DNA from: Priestia koreensis
GTDB taxonomy: Bacteria; Bacillota; Bacilli; Bacillales; Bacillaceae_H
NCBI RefSeq assembly: GCF_001274935.1
Contig: NZ_LILC01000007.1
Coordinates: 124,001 to 188,000 of the forward strand
DNA: 64,000 bases
Direction: 5' to 3'
In this document: one piece after another, positions 7,221 to 14,944 of the stretch
Layout: every line of letters starts with the position of its first letter
How positions within the stretch are numbered: the first letter of the stretch is position 1
The notes under the pieces: generated by a model
The model's input: only the letters and a program-made list of their open reading frames with translations
The model's database searches: none
What the model was told of the DNA's origin: nothing
Made by a program: the position numbers and the translations under genes

Positions 7221-8918
7221 TTACTGCTGTAGGAGGTGGAGTAAAAACGTTTCCACCATAAGGGTATGCGTAGGTAAAAAAGGAAGGCCTCCGATCTTCA
7301 CCGTCTCTAGGCTCTGATAAAATTGCGTATGCTGGTATTCCTCGTGGCTTAATCCAGGAAATAGTACGCATGCGCCTAGTGCTTTTCTCCTTCCATCTTT
7401 CTCTCGATACGCGTCTCGATATCGATGCATCGTGTAAATATCGTCTACTAGCGGCGTGCTAACGGTTTCGTTTACATTTGCTCGATATTTGGCATCAAAT
7501 ATAAAGGAACGAGTACCTTCATTTCGCGTCCATTCCACTAAAATATCTGGACGCTGTACGCTTGTGGGTGTTTCAAGCGTCGGCTGAAAAACAATCGTAA
7601 TCTCCAACTCCTGATTTCGAAAGTACTGACGACTACCAGTAGGAAGCACCATATAAGCGTGAGGCGCTTTTTGGGTGCGCTGAAAATGCTTGTTGAGAAT
7701 TTCACATAGCTTTAAAAATGTCCAATATTCGTAGAGCTGATAAAGTGGTCTCACAGCTAACTGATACGCACTACGCTCCATTACAAGTTGGCCGTTCATA
7801 TGTAAAAATAAGCGATAAGCTTCTTTGTATCCCCTTCCCATCCTCATTTGATTCGAGGCAGGAATAATCGGGGATGATTGGACGCCTTTCCAAAACGAAC
7901 GCTGTAAGCGCTCCTGTACAAGCGGCCGCAGAGTAGCGAGATGGCGATTCATCGTTTTCGTAAAAAAATCTGGTACAGATGGTTCGTCTAATAAATCATC
8001 TAGCTCCGCTATTTTGCTTTCGAGGCGTTGTAGCATTCCTTTAATCGCTTGATTTTCCGGTGAGTTTGGGACGAGTTCTTGTGAGCGTTTTAGCCCCTTT
8101 TGCGGAACTGGGTGCTCTTGACCATTTTCTAAAACTTTTGGATGCTTTCGAATATAGGAGCGTGCATAAGACGTCATGTCTAGCGCCGTCACACGTTTGG
8201 TTGGTCGGTACTGCGTAGATAACGTGGCATGCGCGTGCTGCTCGATCCAATCTACCTGCTCTAAAAATCCTTCGAGCATTTGAATAAGTAAATAAGAAAA
8301 ATGAACCAATGAGGAAGACTTTCCCTTAGGTGCTGGCCTAACGCCGATATAAGAACCACTTTCTGGATGATAAGGTAGCCCCTCGATCAGATCGTTCGTT
8401 TCCTGGAGCAGTAGCATATACATAGAATGATACGGAACTTTCGTTGGAAAGATCTCAATATCCATGTTAAGAAGCATTTCATCCGCTTTTTCATCCCAGA
8501 TTGAAAACGAAAAAGAACCAAGCTCACGACGAAACGTCATTTCCCCGACTAAAATGCTTCTGTCCTCTATCTGCACCTGCTGAATACGTTGCACAAAGCG
8601 ATCTTGCTTTTGACGGTACGCAAGCATTCGATCATTTTTTGGGACAACGGTAAGTTGATAGGTTGCCTGTTCAAAAAACAATGGCCTTGTCCACCACTCG
8701 TTCTGAAGAGGTGATAGAGCCTCATGCTGGACGTTGAGACGTCTGATGCGCTTTCCTCGCCACGATAAAAGCATTTCATCATTGTTGATTCCATAATAGA
8801 CTTTCATTTTCTCATACTGTTCATGATAAGCCCGGCCTGTGACCGTGAGGGTAAAATCATCTGTTTCTACGATAAGAAGCGGCTCGTTAAGAGGAGAACC
8901 AGAACGAAGCAAATCCAT
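7221..8918 (-). CDS. McrC-like nuclease subunit (DUF2357 plus PD-(D/E)xK)
   Basis: The nuclease half of a two-gene McrBC-type (type IV) restriction system, which cuts modified foreign DNA. The 565-residue product has a long N-terminal DUF2357-like region and a C-terminal PD-(D/E)xK nuclease: Pro-Asp near 457 (QRPDILVEW) and the Asp-x-Lys pair near 475-477 (FIFDAKYRAN), as in the PDDEXK_7/DUF524 group. The start is ambiguous: ATG at 8927 abuts AGGAGGT, while ATG at 8918 lies ten bases from it and is chosen. The gene overlaps the end of the McrB-like gene by about 32 bp, suggesting translational coupling. The family is clear; the DNA modification recognised is unknown. Confidence 0.85.
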   Translation of the reverse strand: MDLLRSGSPLNEPLLIVETDDFTLTVTGRAYHEQYEKMKVYYGINNDEMLLSWRGKRIRRLNVQHEALSPLQNEWWTRPLFFEQATYQLTVVPKNDRMLAYRQKQDRFVQRIQQVQIEDRSILVGEMTFRRELGSFSFSIWDEKADEMLLNMDIEIFPTKVPYHSMYMLLLQETNDLIEGLPYHPESGSYIGVRPAPKGKSSSLVHFSYLLIQMLEGFLEQVDWIEQHAHATLSTQYRPTKRVTALDMTSYARSYIRKHPKVLENGQEHPVPQKGLKRSQELVPNSPENQAIKGMLQRLESKIAELDDLLDEPSVPDFFTKTMNRHLATLRPLVQERLQRSFWKGVQSSPIIPASNQMRMGRGYKEAYRLFLHMNGQLVMERSAYQLAVRPLYQLYEYWTFLKLCEILNKHFQRTQKAPHAYMVLPTGSRQYFRNQELEITIVFQPTLETPTSVQRPDILVEWTRNEGTRSFIFDAKYRANVNETVSTPLVDDIYTMHRYRDAYREKDGRRKALGACVLFPGLSHEEYQHTQFYQSLETVKIGGLPFLPTHTLMVETFLLHLLQQ

Positions 8919-10479
8919 CTCGCTCATACCTCCTAATCATCTCCATGAGCTTCTTCGCCGTCCGGGGGAAACGCATTCCGTCCGCTTGAATAACAGCTGT
9001 TTCAATTTGCTCATCTAGCACCGTATTCGTACAATAATGATACAAATCTTTTAATACTTCCCCGATGCTGCCGTCTTGTCCTTCGAGACGAGGAATGATC
9101 TTTTGCAGAAGCTGAAAATCATACGCTTGATCAAAGGTAAATAATCCGCTTTGCAGCGCGTAAATCATGTAAAAGCATAGATCGTCCCGTGTTCGATATG
9201 TAATTTGAAAACCCGCCTGATACAAGATTTCGTTTACTTTTATAAGCTCTTGAACCGTTTCTTGAATAAGCGTTTTATGTTCCATCGCTTCTTTTAACGA
9301 CACATACGTGCTTTTAAGCAAGTTATGAGCATGTAGGGGATTCACTACCTTTTCACCCTCAAAAAAAGCCTCCAAATAAATGCGGTTGAATTCAAGCGTA
9401 TTTGCGCGGTCAATAACCTTCGGACTAATACGGTGCGTCGTTTCGTCCATATTAATCGTACCGATTACATACACATTTTCAGGAATCGTCATTCCTTCAC
9501 CTAAAGGTAAAAGTGATGCTGTTTTCAGCTCATCTCCCCCTCGTTTCCTCGTCTCTAACACGCTCAAAAACTCACTTAAATAATATTCGACCCGTGATAA
9601 ATTCATCTCGTCTAATACGAGGAAAAACGGCCGATCTAACTGTTTGTGCGCACGTTCTAAAAATAAAAAAAAGGGTCCCTTTTTAAACTCATCCTGTAGG
9701 TTTGTATAGCCTAATAAATCCCCGCTATCTGTCCAATCTGGTTTGACGGGCAGAAGAAGAAACTGACCGTTTTCCTCGGTCGCACCAAGACTTTCTGCAA
9801 ACAGCTCGGCAAGCTTCGTTTTCCCTGTTCCACTTATGCCTGAAAGTAGGAGAAACGGCTTTGATTGGAGTGAGAAATAGACGCTCGCAATTTCTTCTTT
9901 TAAATAGAAAAATCCTTTGTTTTCAATATATGTATGAATGTGTTCAATCGTTTCCCGAACGGAGACGCTTCCTTCTTTTGATGACGCATAGTGAAGCTGC
10001 TGAATAAGGTTTAATACGCCCGTTAGCTCCTTTTGTAGCACCTGATCATCTGGTAGTGACGCCATGTAATAAGGACGAAACGTAATAATGCTCTGCTCGA
10101 TTCTTTGTGCAATCGCTGTGTTTCCGATAAAGGCTTCCTCTTCCTTATAAGGATCTTCATCTGGCAATAGGTATCGTAGCGCTTCTTTCTGATCACTGCT
10201 GTCTTCTTTCGTGCGAACGACTAGATATAAGCGCTCTCCGTCCTCGCTGTAAATGTACTGAGCCATCAGCAATTGCTGTGAAGTCGGTTGAATTGTAATA
10301 ATAGGAAGTTCTTGTTTTAGTTCCCCCGTAATCTCGTAAAAAGATTCTTTCAAATACGAACGTAATAGCTCCGGGAGAACCGAACGAATAAGCTTTTCTC
10401 CTGCTTCTGCTGAAAAATGTCCACTGCCTTTTTTGGAAGCTTGTACAACTTCATAAAAAGTCGATTGTAGTGCGTTCAA
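8887..10479 (-). CDS. McrB-like AAA+ ATPase/GTPase of a type IV restriction system
   Basis: The motor half of the McrBC-like pair. The 530-residue product has an uncharacterised N-terminal region (1-200) that would recognise DNA, followed by an AAA+ domain: Walker A GISGTGKT (214-221), Walker B FFLVLDEMN (285-293), and GTINMDETTH (340-349) at the place of the McrB NTAD signature. The family hydrolyses GTP or ATP to translocate DNA into the nuclease. The start is TTG at 10479, seven bases behind AAGGGAGG; a TTG 21 bases further upstream overlaps that site. The gene overlaps its nuclease partner. A 10-bp hairpin lies in the leader just before the ribosome binding site. Confidence 0.86.
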   Translation of the reverse strand: MNALQSTFYEVVQASKKGSGHFSAEAGEKLIRSVLPELLRSYLKESFYEITGELKQELPIITIQPTSQQLLMAQYIYSEDGERLYLVVRTKEDSSDQKEALRYLLPDEDPYKEEEAFIGNTAIAQRIEQSIITFRPYYMASLPDDQVLQKELTGVLNLIQQLHYASSKEGSVSVRETIEHIHTYIENKGFFYLKEEIASVYFSLQSKPFLLLSGISGTGKTKLAELFAESLGATEENGQFLLLPVKPDWTDSGDLLGYTNLQDEFKKGPFFLFLERAHKQLDRPFFLVLDEMNLSRVEYYLSEFLSVLETRKRGGDELKTASLLPLGEGMTIPENVYVIGTINMDETTHRISPKVIDRANTLEFNRIYLEAFFEGEKVVNPLHAHNLLKSTYVSLKEAMEHKTLIQETVQELIKVNEILYQAGFQITYRTRDDLCFYMIYALQSGLFTFDQAYDFQLLQKIIPRLEGQDGSIGEVLKDLYHYCTNTVLDEQIETAVIQADGMRFPRTAKKLMEMIRRYERDGFASFWFSS

Positions 10480-10507
10480 GCGTTTCCCTCCCTTTTTCAA
10501 TCATAAT

Positions 10508-10541
10508 AAAAGGCTACATTCACTACCATTAGTAGCCTTTT
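10508..10541. terminator. Hairpin in the mcrB leader, terminator-like
   Basis: A perfect 10-bp stem (AAAAGGCTAC / GTAGCCTTTT) with a 14-base loop. It lies between the small gene ending at 10573 and the mcrB-like start, with only about 28 bases to the TTG. It could end transcription from upstream, or act as an attenuator if the restriction genes are transcribed from the promoter at 10561. Confidence 0.65.
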
Positions 10542-10560
10542 TACGTGTAATTTAATCTCC

Positions 10561-10569
10561 ATTGTAGCA
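10561..10569 (-). promoter_or_regulatory. Possible extended minus 10 promoter for the McrBC-like genes
   Basis: The minus strand reads TGCTACAAT, an extended minus 10 element, immediately after the stop codon of the upstream small gene. No good minus 35 hexamer is present at 17 bp. There is no room for a promoter between the following hairpin and the ribosome binding site, so this is the nearest candidate. Confidence 0.35.
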
Positions 10570-10572
10570 TTT

Positions 10573-10764
10573 TCACCACGTTAACACCTTAAATATAAGT
10601 CCAGACACGAGTAACCCTAATAAAACCGTCATGAAAAATGAGAAAATCCCTCTGTAGATGGAGCTCTTCTTCTCATTTGTAATGTCACGAAAGCCGAGTG
10701 CGCCGACAATGGCACCTGCAGCCGCAACTAAAATACAAATGGATAGCAGTAGCTTAATAAACAC
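10573..10764 (-). CDS. Small two-helix membrane protein
   Basis: A 63-residue product with two hydrophobic segments (FIKLLLSICILVAAAGAIVGAL is split by residues 2-23, and FFMTVLLGLLVSGLIF lies near 43-58) joined by a short charged loop (RDITNEKKSS). No family is recognised. The start is GTG at 10764, six bases behind GGGAGGG; longer in-frame versions have no ribosome binding site and add an Arg-rich leader. It lies upstream of the McrBC-like genes on the same strand, separated by a terminator-like hairpin, so a shared function is not implied. Confidence 0.7.
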   Translation of the reverse strand: MFIKLLLSICILVAAAGAIVGALGFRDITNEKKSSIYRGIFSFFMTVLLGLLVSGLIFKVLTW

Positions 10765-10900
10765 GTTGATCCCTCCCCTCTCAAAAAAGCACCTTACCCA
10801 TCTATATTCACGCGACCTACGATGTGCCCTCATAAATTTCCAGTGCTAGGACCACAGGCTTGGACATATACTGAATTACTTAATGAGAGGAGATGCGAAC

Positions 10901-11044
10901 ATGGCTTATATGTATTCCAAGGGATGGTTCATCCAAAAATTAAAAGAAGTGAACGTGACGCGAATTGAAGGACGAAAGCTAGAATCCCACAAAACGTACA
11001 TTCTGCGCAACTTATATGAGAAGAAAGTTATAAACAAAGAATAA
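10901..11044 (+). CDS. YflJ-like small protein (DUF2639)
   Basis: A 47-residue basic protein with the core YSKGWFIQKLKE and EGRKLESHKTYILRNLYEKK, which resembles the short Bacillus YflJ proteins of the DUF2639 family. No function is known for them. The ORF is too short for many gene finders, but has a good ribosome binding site (GAGGAGATGCGAAC before ATG at 10901), a family-like sequence and a strong hairpin right after the stop. Conservation of the GRKLESxKT motif is recalled from the family rather than computed here. Confidence 0.75.
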   Translation: MAYMYSKGWFIQKLKEVNVTRIEGRKLESHKTYILRNLYEKKVINKE

Positions 11045-11082
11045 GGATCCTCACCTGAATCATAGGGGTGAGGATCCTTATT
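11041..11082. terminator. Long perfect hairpin after the YflJ-like gene
   Basis: A 14-bp perfect stem (TAAGGATCCTCACC / GGTGAGGATCCTTA) overlaps the stop codon of 10901-11044 and of the remnant on the other strand. The T tract is poor on both sides, so termination efficiency is uncertain. Confidence 0.65.
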
Positions 11083-11372
11083 AAATGCTCGCTTCAAGTA
11101 CACGACCTTGCTCATCAAAGGTTACATGGATACGGTGGCCGCCAAGTAAATCTCCGTCATGGTACTCACCGTACACACCGGCTTTTTTATTGTCGTTCGC
11201 TATTTACACCATCCAAAAATCCATCAATAAAGTCATTTGGTACACACAGTGTATCAATGACTCTCCAAACAATAATCAATATGAGCATATGCATTAGTAT
11301 CCATATGGTCCATTTCCATCTTCTCTCCACTACTTCCACCCCTATGTATATCGACGGAAGCTTTTGTAACAT
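11081..11372 (-). pseudogene. Probable frameshifted small membrane protein remnant
   Basis: On the minus strand one frame encodes a hydrophobic segment (WTIWILMHMLILIIVW) followed by NDFIDGFLDGVNSERQ and a stop near 11187. A second frame, just after a stop near 11205, continues as NDNKKAGVYGEYHDGDLL then GGHRIHVTFDEQGRVLEASI and ends at 11081. A single-base indel near 11190-11205 would join them into one protein. The second half looks like genuine coding sequence, but no family is recognised and no start has a good ribosome binding site. The 390-base region 11083-11474 otherwise holds nothing I can support. Confidence 0.4.
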
Positions 11373-11474
11373 CCGTTTCTGTAAGTTTCCTATTATATCA
11401 CAGACAACGCGTCGATGATTGCTCCTTCCACTAAAAGAAGCTAATGCTCTTGTCAGAACATTAGCTTCAAACAC

Positions 11475-12638
11475 TTACTGATCGTCTTCAAGCTCTTTAA
11501 ACGCGTTAGCAGCGAGGTTCGCAATCGTCATGTCATCCATCGGTGGATTATGAAGACCGGCTCTGACGTCACGATAATAGCGCTGCATCGGATTAGATTG
11601 CTGAAGACTTTTCGCTCCGACAATACGCATTGCACGGTCCACCACTCGAACAGCGGTGTTCGTCACGACGTGCTTCGCTGCTCCTAGCTCTGCCCCGAGC
11701 TGTGTACGGTCAGATGATTCATCCCATTTCTGTGCTACGCTATACATAAAATGACGAGCATTCAGCAATTCAAGCTCGATTTCTCCAATTGCCTGCTGAA
11801 TGGTCGGAAGCTCACGAATCGGCCCTGGCAGGCTGTTTGGTGAATAATCGTTCGCAAATTGCACCGCATAATCACGAGCAGCTAAAGCAATTCCCATATA
11901 GCATGCAGGAATATGAAGCAGCCATCCGCTTGGCTTCTTCTTTTGAGGAGCGCTCAATACCTGCGTCAAATAATGACTTGGAATCTCCACATCTTCTAAG
12001 ATAAGATCATGGCTTGCCGTACCTCTCATTCCAATCAAATCCCACGTTTCTTCAATAGAAACGCCTTTTGCATCTTTTGGAATTATAAACTGCCCGACCT
12101 CTTCCGTTTCATCAATTGTTGCCGTCACAAAAATATAATCAAGCGCAACAGACATTGATGTAAAGGTTTTATGACCGTTAATTACCCAGCCATCTGCCGT
12201 TTTTCTCGCCGTTGTTTCAGGCTTTCCTCCTCGCGTGGGGCTGCCTGTTTTCGGCTCTGTGGCGGCCGTATTAATCAGCGCGCCTTTGCTAATTTCCTTA
12301 AATAAAAAATCAAGCATCTCGTCAGACCACGGTCTTTTCTCCGCTAAATCCATTGTAATACCGACGTGCCAGCCGATGCTCAGCGCAGTAGCTCCGTCTC
12401 CTCTTGCAATTTGCTCTTGAAACAGCACGAATTCATACAACGATAGCTCTTTGCCTCCATATTCTGCTGGGAGTGTGAAGGTTGGATAGCCCATACTTTT
12501 TAAGTCTTCAATATTGTCAAATGGAAAAGATCCCTCTTCATCATGAAGCGGTGCACGCTTTCGAAATTGAGGAATGAATTGATTTAGTTGATCGTAGATA
12601 CGCTGCTGGCGTTCATTTTTAACAAAAGACATGCTCAT
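11475..12638 (-). CDS. ydbM: YdbM-like acyl-CoA dehydrogenase family flavoenzyme
   Basis: A 387-residue cytosolic FAD enzyme of the acyl-CoA dehydrogenase superfamily. The N-terminal helical domain is followed by the FAD-binding beta domain (INTAATEPKTGSPTRGG near 120 and WVINGHKTFTSMS near 153) and the C-terminal four-helix domain (VVDRAMRIVGAKSLQQSNPM near 340). The active-site Glu is not obvious, which suits the SfnB/DszC/YdbM-like branch often tied to sulfur-compound use rather than beta-oxidation. As I recall, ydbM of B. subtilis is in the CymR sulfur regulon. The start is ATG at 12638, nine bases behind AAGGAG. It is monocistronic. The substrate is unknown. Confidence 0.85.
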   Translation of the reverse strand: MSMSFVKNERQQRIYDQLNQFIPQFRKRAPLHDEEGSFPFDNIEDLKSMGYPTFTLPAEYGGKELSLYEFVLFQEQIARGDGATALSIGWHVGITMDLAEKRPWSDEMLDFLFKEISKGALINTAATEPKTGSPTRGGKPETTARKTADGWVINGHKTFTSMSVALDYIFVTATIDETEEVGQFIIPKDAKGVSIEETWDLIGMRGTASHDLILEDVEIPSHYLTQVLSAPQKKKPSGWLLHIPACYMGIALAARDYAVQFANDYSPNSLPGPIRELPTIQQAIGEIELELLNARHFMYSVAQKWDESSDRTQLGAELGAAKHVVTNTAVRVVDRAMRIVGAKSLQQSNPMQRYYRDVRAGLHNPPMDDMTIANLAANAFKELEDDQ

Positions 12639-12879
12639 ATCGTTTAACTCCTTCCACTTCTTTAACCATAGTAATTGAATCGGATTAATTAGAATGATAG
12701 CAAATATTTCGTTTAATGAATAGTATTTGCTTTCAATAATGAATATTTAGCACATGATTTTGTTAGAATGAATAATCTCTATTTTCTCACCGAATCATGT
12801 AAAATGTTCTTTACCAACTTTCTCCTTGTTAGTAAAATAAACTTACAAACAATGACTTCGTTTATGAGGAGCGAATACT

Positions 12880-13674
12880 ATGGAATCAATCGGTACTTTC
12901 CCCACACATCTAAGCAGCTATATCATTTTAGAAGGTATTCAAGAAACAATTATTATTGCTGACATTCACTATCGTATTCAATGGATGAATTCTAAAGCTG
13001 TGGAAATACTTGGTCCCTTAATGAAGCTATACGGAATTAACGACATTCACGATGTGCTTGGTCAAAGCATGGATTTGTTTCATTCCTCTCCTGGGCATCA
13101 GCAGCACGTCATGCAAGAGCTTCATTCTACTCATCGCGCCCGTATCAACATTAAACAACGCTATGTGGCTGAAACGGTTATCCATCCGGTCTATAATGAA
13201 AACGGAGACAAGCAGGCCTATTTACTTATGCTGCTAGACGTCACGAATCAGGCAAAGCAAGCTGAGAGAAATCAAGCAATTATTGATGAACTCTCAACTC
13301 CTTTATTAAAAATCTGGTACGACATCTTGGCGCTTCCTATTGTCGGCTCCCTAGACGATGTGCGGGGCAAAAAGCTCGCCGAACGCGTATTAGAAGCCTG
13401 TGTTAAAGAAGGCGCGCGCTATTTCTTAATTGATTTATCATCGTTAAAAGAGTTAGATGATCACAGTGGTTATCATATCCACATCATGGCCGAAGCCCTG
13501 CGCTTAATTGGGACAAGGTGCTTAATCGTTGGAATTTCACCAGAGCTTGTGCAATCTCTCGTTCACTATGATTATCGCTGGACCACTTTCTCTACTGTTC
13601 AGCAGTGTATCGCGTATATAATGAAAGAAAATCATATGACCTTTACCTCCACTAAAAGCCCCTCTTCCAAATAG
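12880..13674 (+). CDS. PAS-STAS protein, RsbR-like stressosome paralogue
   Basis: A 264-residue cytosolic protein with a PAS-like N-terminus (about 14-125: GIQETIIIADIHYRIQWMNS, then LLMLLDVTNQAKQAERNQ as the exit helix) and a C-terminal STAS domain (about 140-250: LALPIVGSLDDVRGKKLAER). RsbR paralogues with this layout assemble into stressosomes that control sigma-B. The flavin-binding NCRFLQ motif of YtvA is missing, so the PAS is not LOV. The first RsbR phosphorylation position (DTA in RsbRA) reads DDHSG here, while a Thr is kept near the second (LIGTRCLIVG). The start is ATG at 12880 after GAGGAGCG. No sigma-B kinase genes are nearby. Confidence 0.8.
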   Translation: MESIGTFPTHLSSYIILEGIQETIIIADIHYRIQWMNSKAVEILGPLMKLYGINDIHDVLGQSMDLFHSSPGHQQHVMQELHSTHRARINIKQRYVAETVIHPVYNENGDKQAYLLMLLDVTNQAKQAERNQAIIDELSTPLLKIWYDILALPIVGSLDDVRGKKLAERVLEACVKEGARYFLIDLSSLKELDDHSGYHIHIMAEALRLIGTRCLIVGISPELVQSLVHYDYRWTTFSTVQQCIAYIMKENHMTFTSTKSPSSK

Positions 13675-13690
13675 GAAGAGCGGGCTTTTT
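13654..13690 (+). terminator. Intrinsic terminator of the PAS-STAS gene
   Basis: AAAAGCCC-CTCTTCC pairs with GGAAGAG-CGGGCTTTTT; it overlaps the last codons of the gene. Confidence 0.85.
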
Positions 13691-13715
13691 CCTTTTTCGT
13701 TCTAAAAACTTATTC

Positions 13716-13743
13716 ACGTCTAGGCGCATCTGGTCATATAGTA
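13716..13743 (+). promoter_or_regulatory. Sigma-K-type promoter of the GerPF-like cluster
   Basis: AC at 13716-13717, 17 bp, then CATATAGTA at 13735-13743 (CATAnnnTA). This matches late mother-cell promoters and lies 33 bp upstream of the first GerPF-like gene. Confidence 0.55.
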
Positions 13744-13776
13744 CATTATCAACATAAAGGGGCGGGTGAGGACACG

Positions 13777-14019
13777 ATGCCAAACGTTATCAACATCTAC
13801 AGCTTAAAAATCAACAGCATCTCAAACAATGGTTCTGTTAATATCGGTGAATCCCTGCACAACAGCCCTGTAGCCAACTCCAAGTCTACCGGAACAAACG
13901 CCTCCTACGGCGATGTATCCCCAGCCACTGCTCGGATGAAGAATATTTACATTGATCCTGACACGAACGACCAAGGTGATATTGCAAGTATTGACCATGT
14001 GAATGGTTATCAGCAATAG
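13777..14019 (+). CDS. GerPF/GerPA-family spore coat germination protein
   Basis: An 80-residue protein of the GerPA/GerPF family, small coat-associated proteins that help germinants pass the spore coat. The diagnostic features are a short beta-rich start (PNVINIYSLKINSISNNGSV), the NIGESLHNSPVANSKSTGTN motif, and a conserved DGD-like tail region. It is 80 residues, slightly longer than GerPF itself, and is one of two tandem copies. The start is ATG at 13777 behind GGGTGAGGACACG. It begins a cluster with a second copy, two alpha-crystallin genes and a GerPC-like gene, and has a sigma-K-type promoter. It is not the canonical six-gene gerPABCDEF operon. Confidence 0.85.
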   Translation: MPNVINIYSLKINSISNNGSVNIGESLHNSPVANSKSTGTNASYGDVSPATARMKNIYIDPDTNDQGDIASIDHVNGYQQ

Positions 14020-14047
14020 CATCAAAACATTCAAAGGAGTTTCTTCT

Positions 14048-14290
14048 ATGCCTTTACAAGTAAACGTTTTTAACGTATGGACAAATGAAATTGCGAACAA
14101 CGGAAACATTGATTTTGGTTCTACCGTTCATAACAGTCACACTGCCAACTCCAAGCTATTCGGCGTGAATTTTTCCATCGGAAACTTTTCTCCCTCTACG
14201 TCAGTCTTTGCGAACGGTGTTTTTGACGGCGATGTTAGTGACCAAGATCAAATTGCGAACCCGTCGATGCCAATCGCTAATCAAATTTAA
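14048..14290 (+). CDS. GerPF/GerPA-family spore coat germination protein, second copy
   Basis: An 80-residue paralogue of the preceding gene, with PLQVNVFNVWTNEIANNGNI then DFGSTVHNSHTANSKLFGVN. The shared pattern INNGSVNIG/IANNGNIDFG and HNSxxANSK marks the GerPA/GerPF family. It ends with a DGDVSDQDQIANPSMPIANQ tail. The start is ATG at 14048, nine bases behind AAAGGAG; an in-frame start 45 bases earlier overlaps the upstream gene and lacks a site. It lies 28 bases after the first copy and is surely co-transcribed with it. The two copies have diverged, so this is not a recent duplication. Confidence 0.85.
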   Translation: MPLQVNVFNVWTNEIANNGNIDFGSTVHNSHTANSKLFGVNFSIGNFSPSTSVFANGVFDGDVSDQDQIANPSMPIANQI

Positions 14291-14368
14291 ACGAATTTTA
14301 TAACCACGCCCACGCACTTCTCTCCGTTGTCCCAACATATGATGAGATAAATGACAGGAGGTTATATG

Positions 14369-14863
14369 ATGTTTCCATGGGGACAATCGCTCTTTAAGAA
14401 ACAGATGGAAGGCTTCACAAATGGAATGAACACGAAAGATATTGATCAATACGTTCAGCAAATCCTTTCTTCTACGATGGGAAATTCCTTTCCGGATTTT
14501 ATGAAAGGAAATGACTTTTTTAAGCAGGCTCAGCAAGGAAATAAAACGGGACCGACAACCTCTATGGGGGGAACTTCTTCTCGAATGGAGACACACGTAT
14601 TTGAGACGCTTGACGAGTGCATTATACAGGTGAAAATCCCTGATAAGTCTATGCTTCAGTCTCTTCGCGTCTATCACACGCCGCACACATGTATTCTTGA
14701 AGGATACGAAGGAGAAAACGAATTTCGCGAAGAAATTTCGCTTCCATGTTCGGTAAAACGAAAAGGAACAAAAGCGATCTACCGGAGCGGCGTGCTGGAA
14801 ATTAAAATGCCAAAATATACAAATATCCCCCTTTCACAAGTGGACGTCCATGACTTTGATTAA
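14369..14863 (+). CDS. Divergent alpha-crystallin (Hsp20-like) protein of the spore cluster
   Basis: A 164-residue protein with an N-terminal Gly/Gln/Met-rich region (1-75) and a C-terminal alpha-crystallin-like domain (METHVFETLDECIIQVKIPD at about 78, then GVLEIKMPKY near 148). The usual LPG motif after strand 5 is replaced by PDKSMLQSLRVYHTP, so it is a divergent member. Two ATGs are adjacent; 14369 is chosen because it lies seven bases from AGGAGG. In B. subtilis the alpha-crystallin proteins CotM and CotP are coat proteins; the GerPF-like and GerPC-like neighbours suggest the same here. A weak sigma-K-like sequence (CATATGATG at 14336) precedes it. Confidence 0.75.
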   Translation: MFPWGQSLFKKQMEGFTNGMNTKDIDQYVQQILSSTMGNSFPDFMKGNDFFKQAQQGNKTGPTTSMGGTSSRMETHVFETLDECIIQVKIPDKSMLQSLRVYHTPHTCILEGYEGENEFREEISLPCSVKRKGTKAIYRSGVLEIKMPKYTNIPLSQVDVHDFD

Positions 14864-14944
14864 CATGGGCGTCTTTTCTTTTACTCGTAAAATCTATTTT
14901 TCTCGCATATAATGTGCTAACAATAAAAAAAGGTGTGAGAAAGC

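Noticed and set aside
7063..7371. A 102-codon minus-strand frame containing LDTNVI, like the start of a PIN-domain toxin
   Set aside because: Most of the frame lies over the McrC-like gene in another frame, the other PIN acidic residues are missing, and no ribosome binding site fits. The LDTNVI match is probably chance.
12880..13674. LOV blue-light photoreceptor (YtvA-like)
   Set aside because: The NCRFLQ flavin-attachment motif is missing from the PAS domain.
13822..14109. Minus-strand frame over the two GerPF-like genes
   Set aside because: A shadow of the plus-strand genes; no ribosome binding site and no family resemblance.
14201..14686. A 161-codon minus-strand frame across the second GerPF-like and the alpha-crystallin gene
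   Set aside because: Highly basic, low-quality composition, overlapped by two well-supported genes on the other strand and without a start signal.
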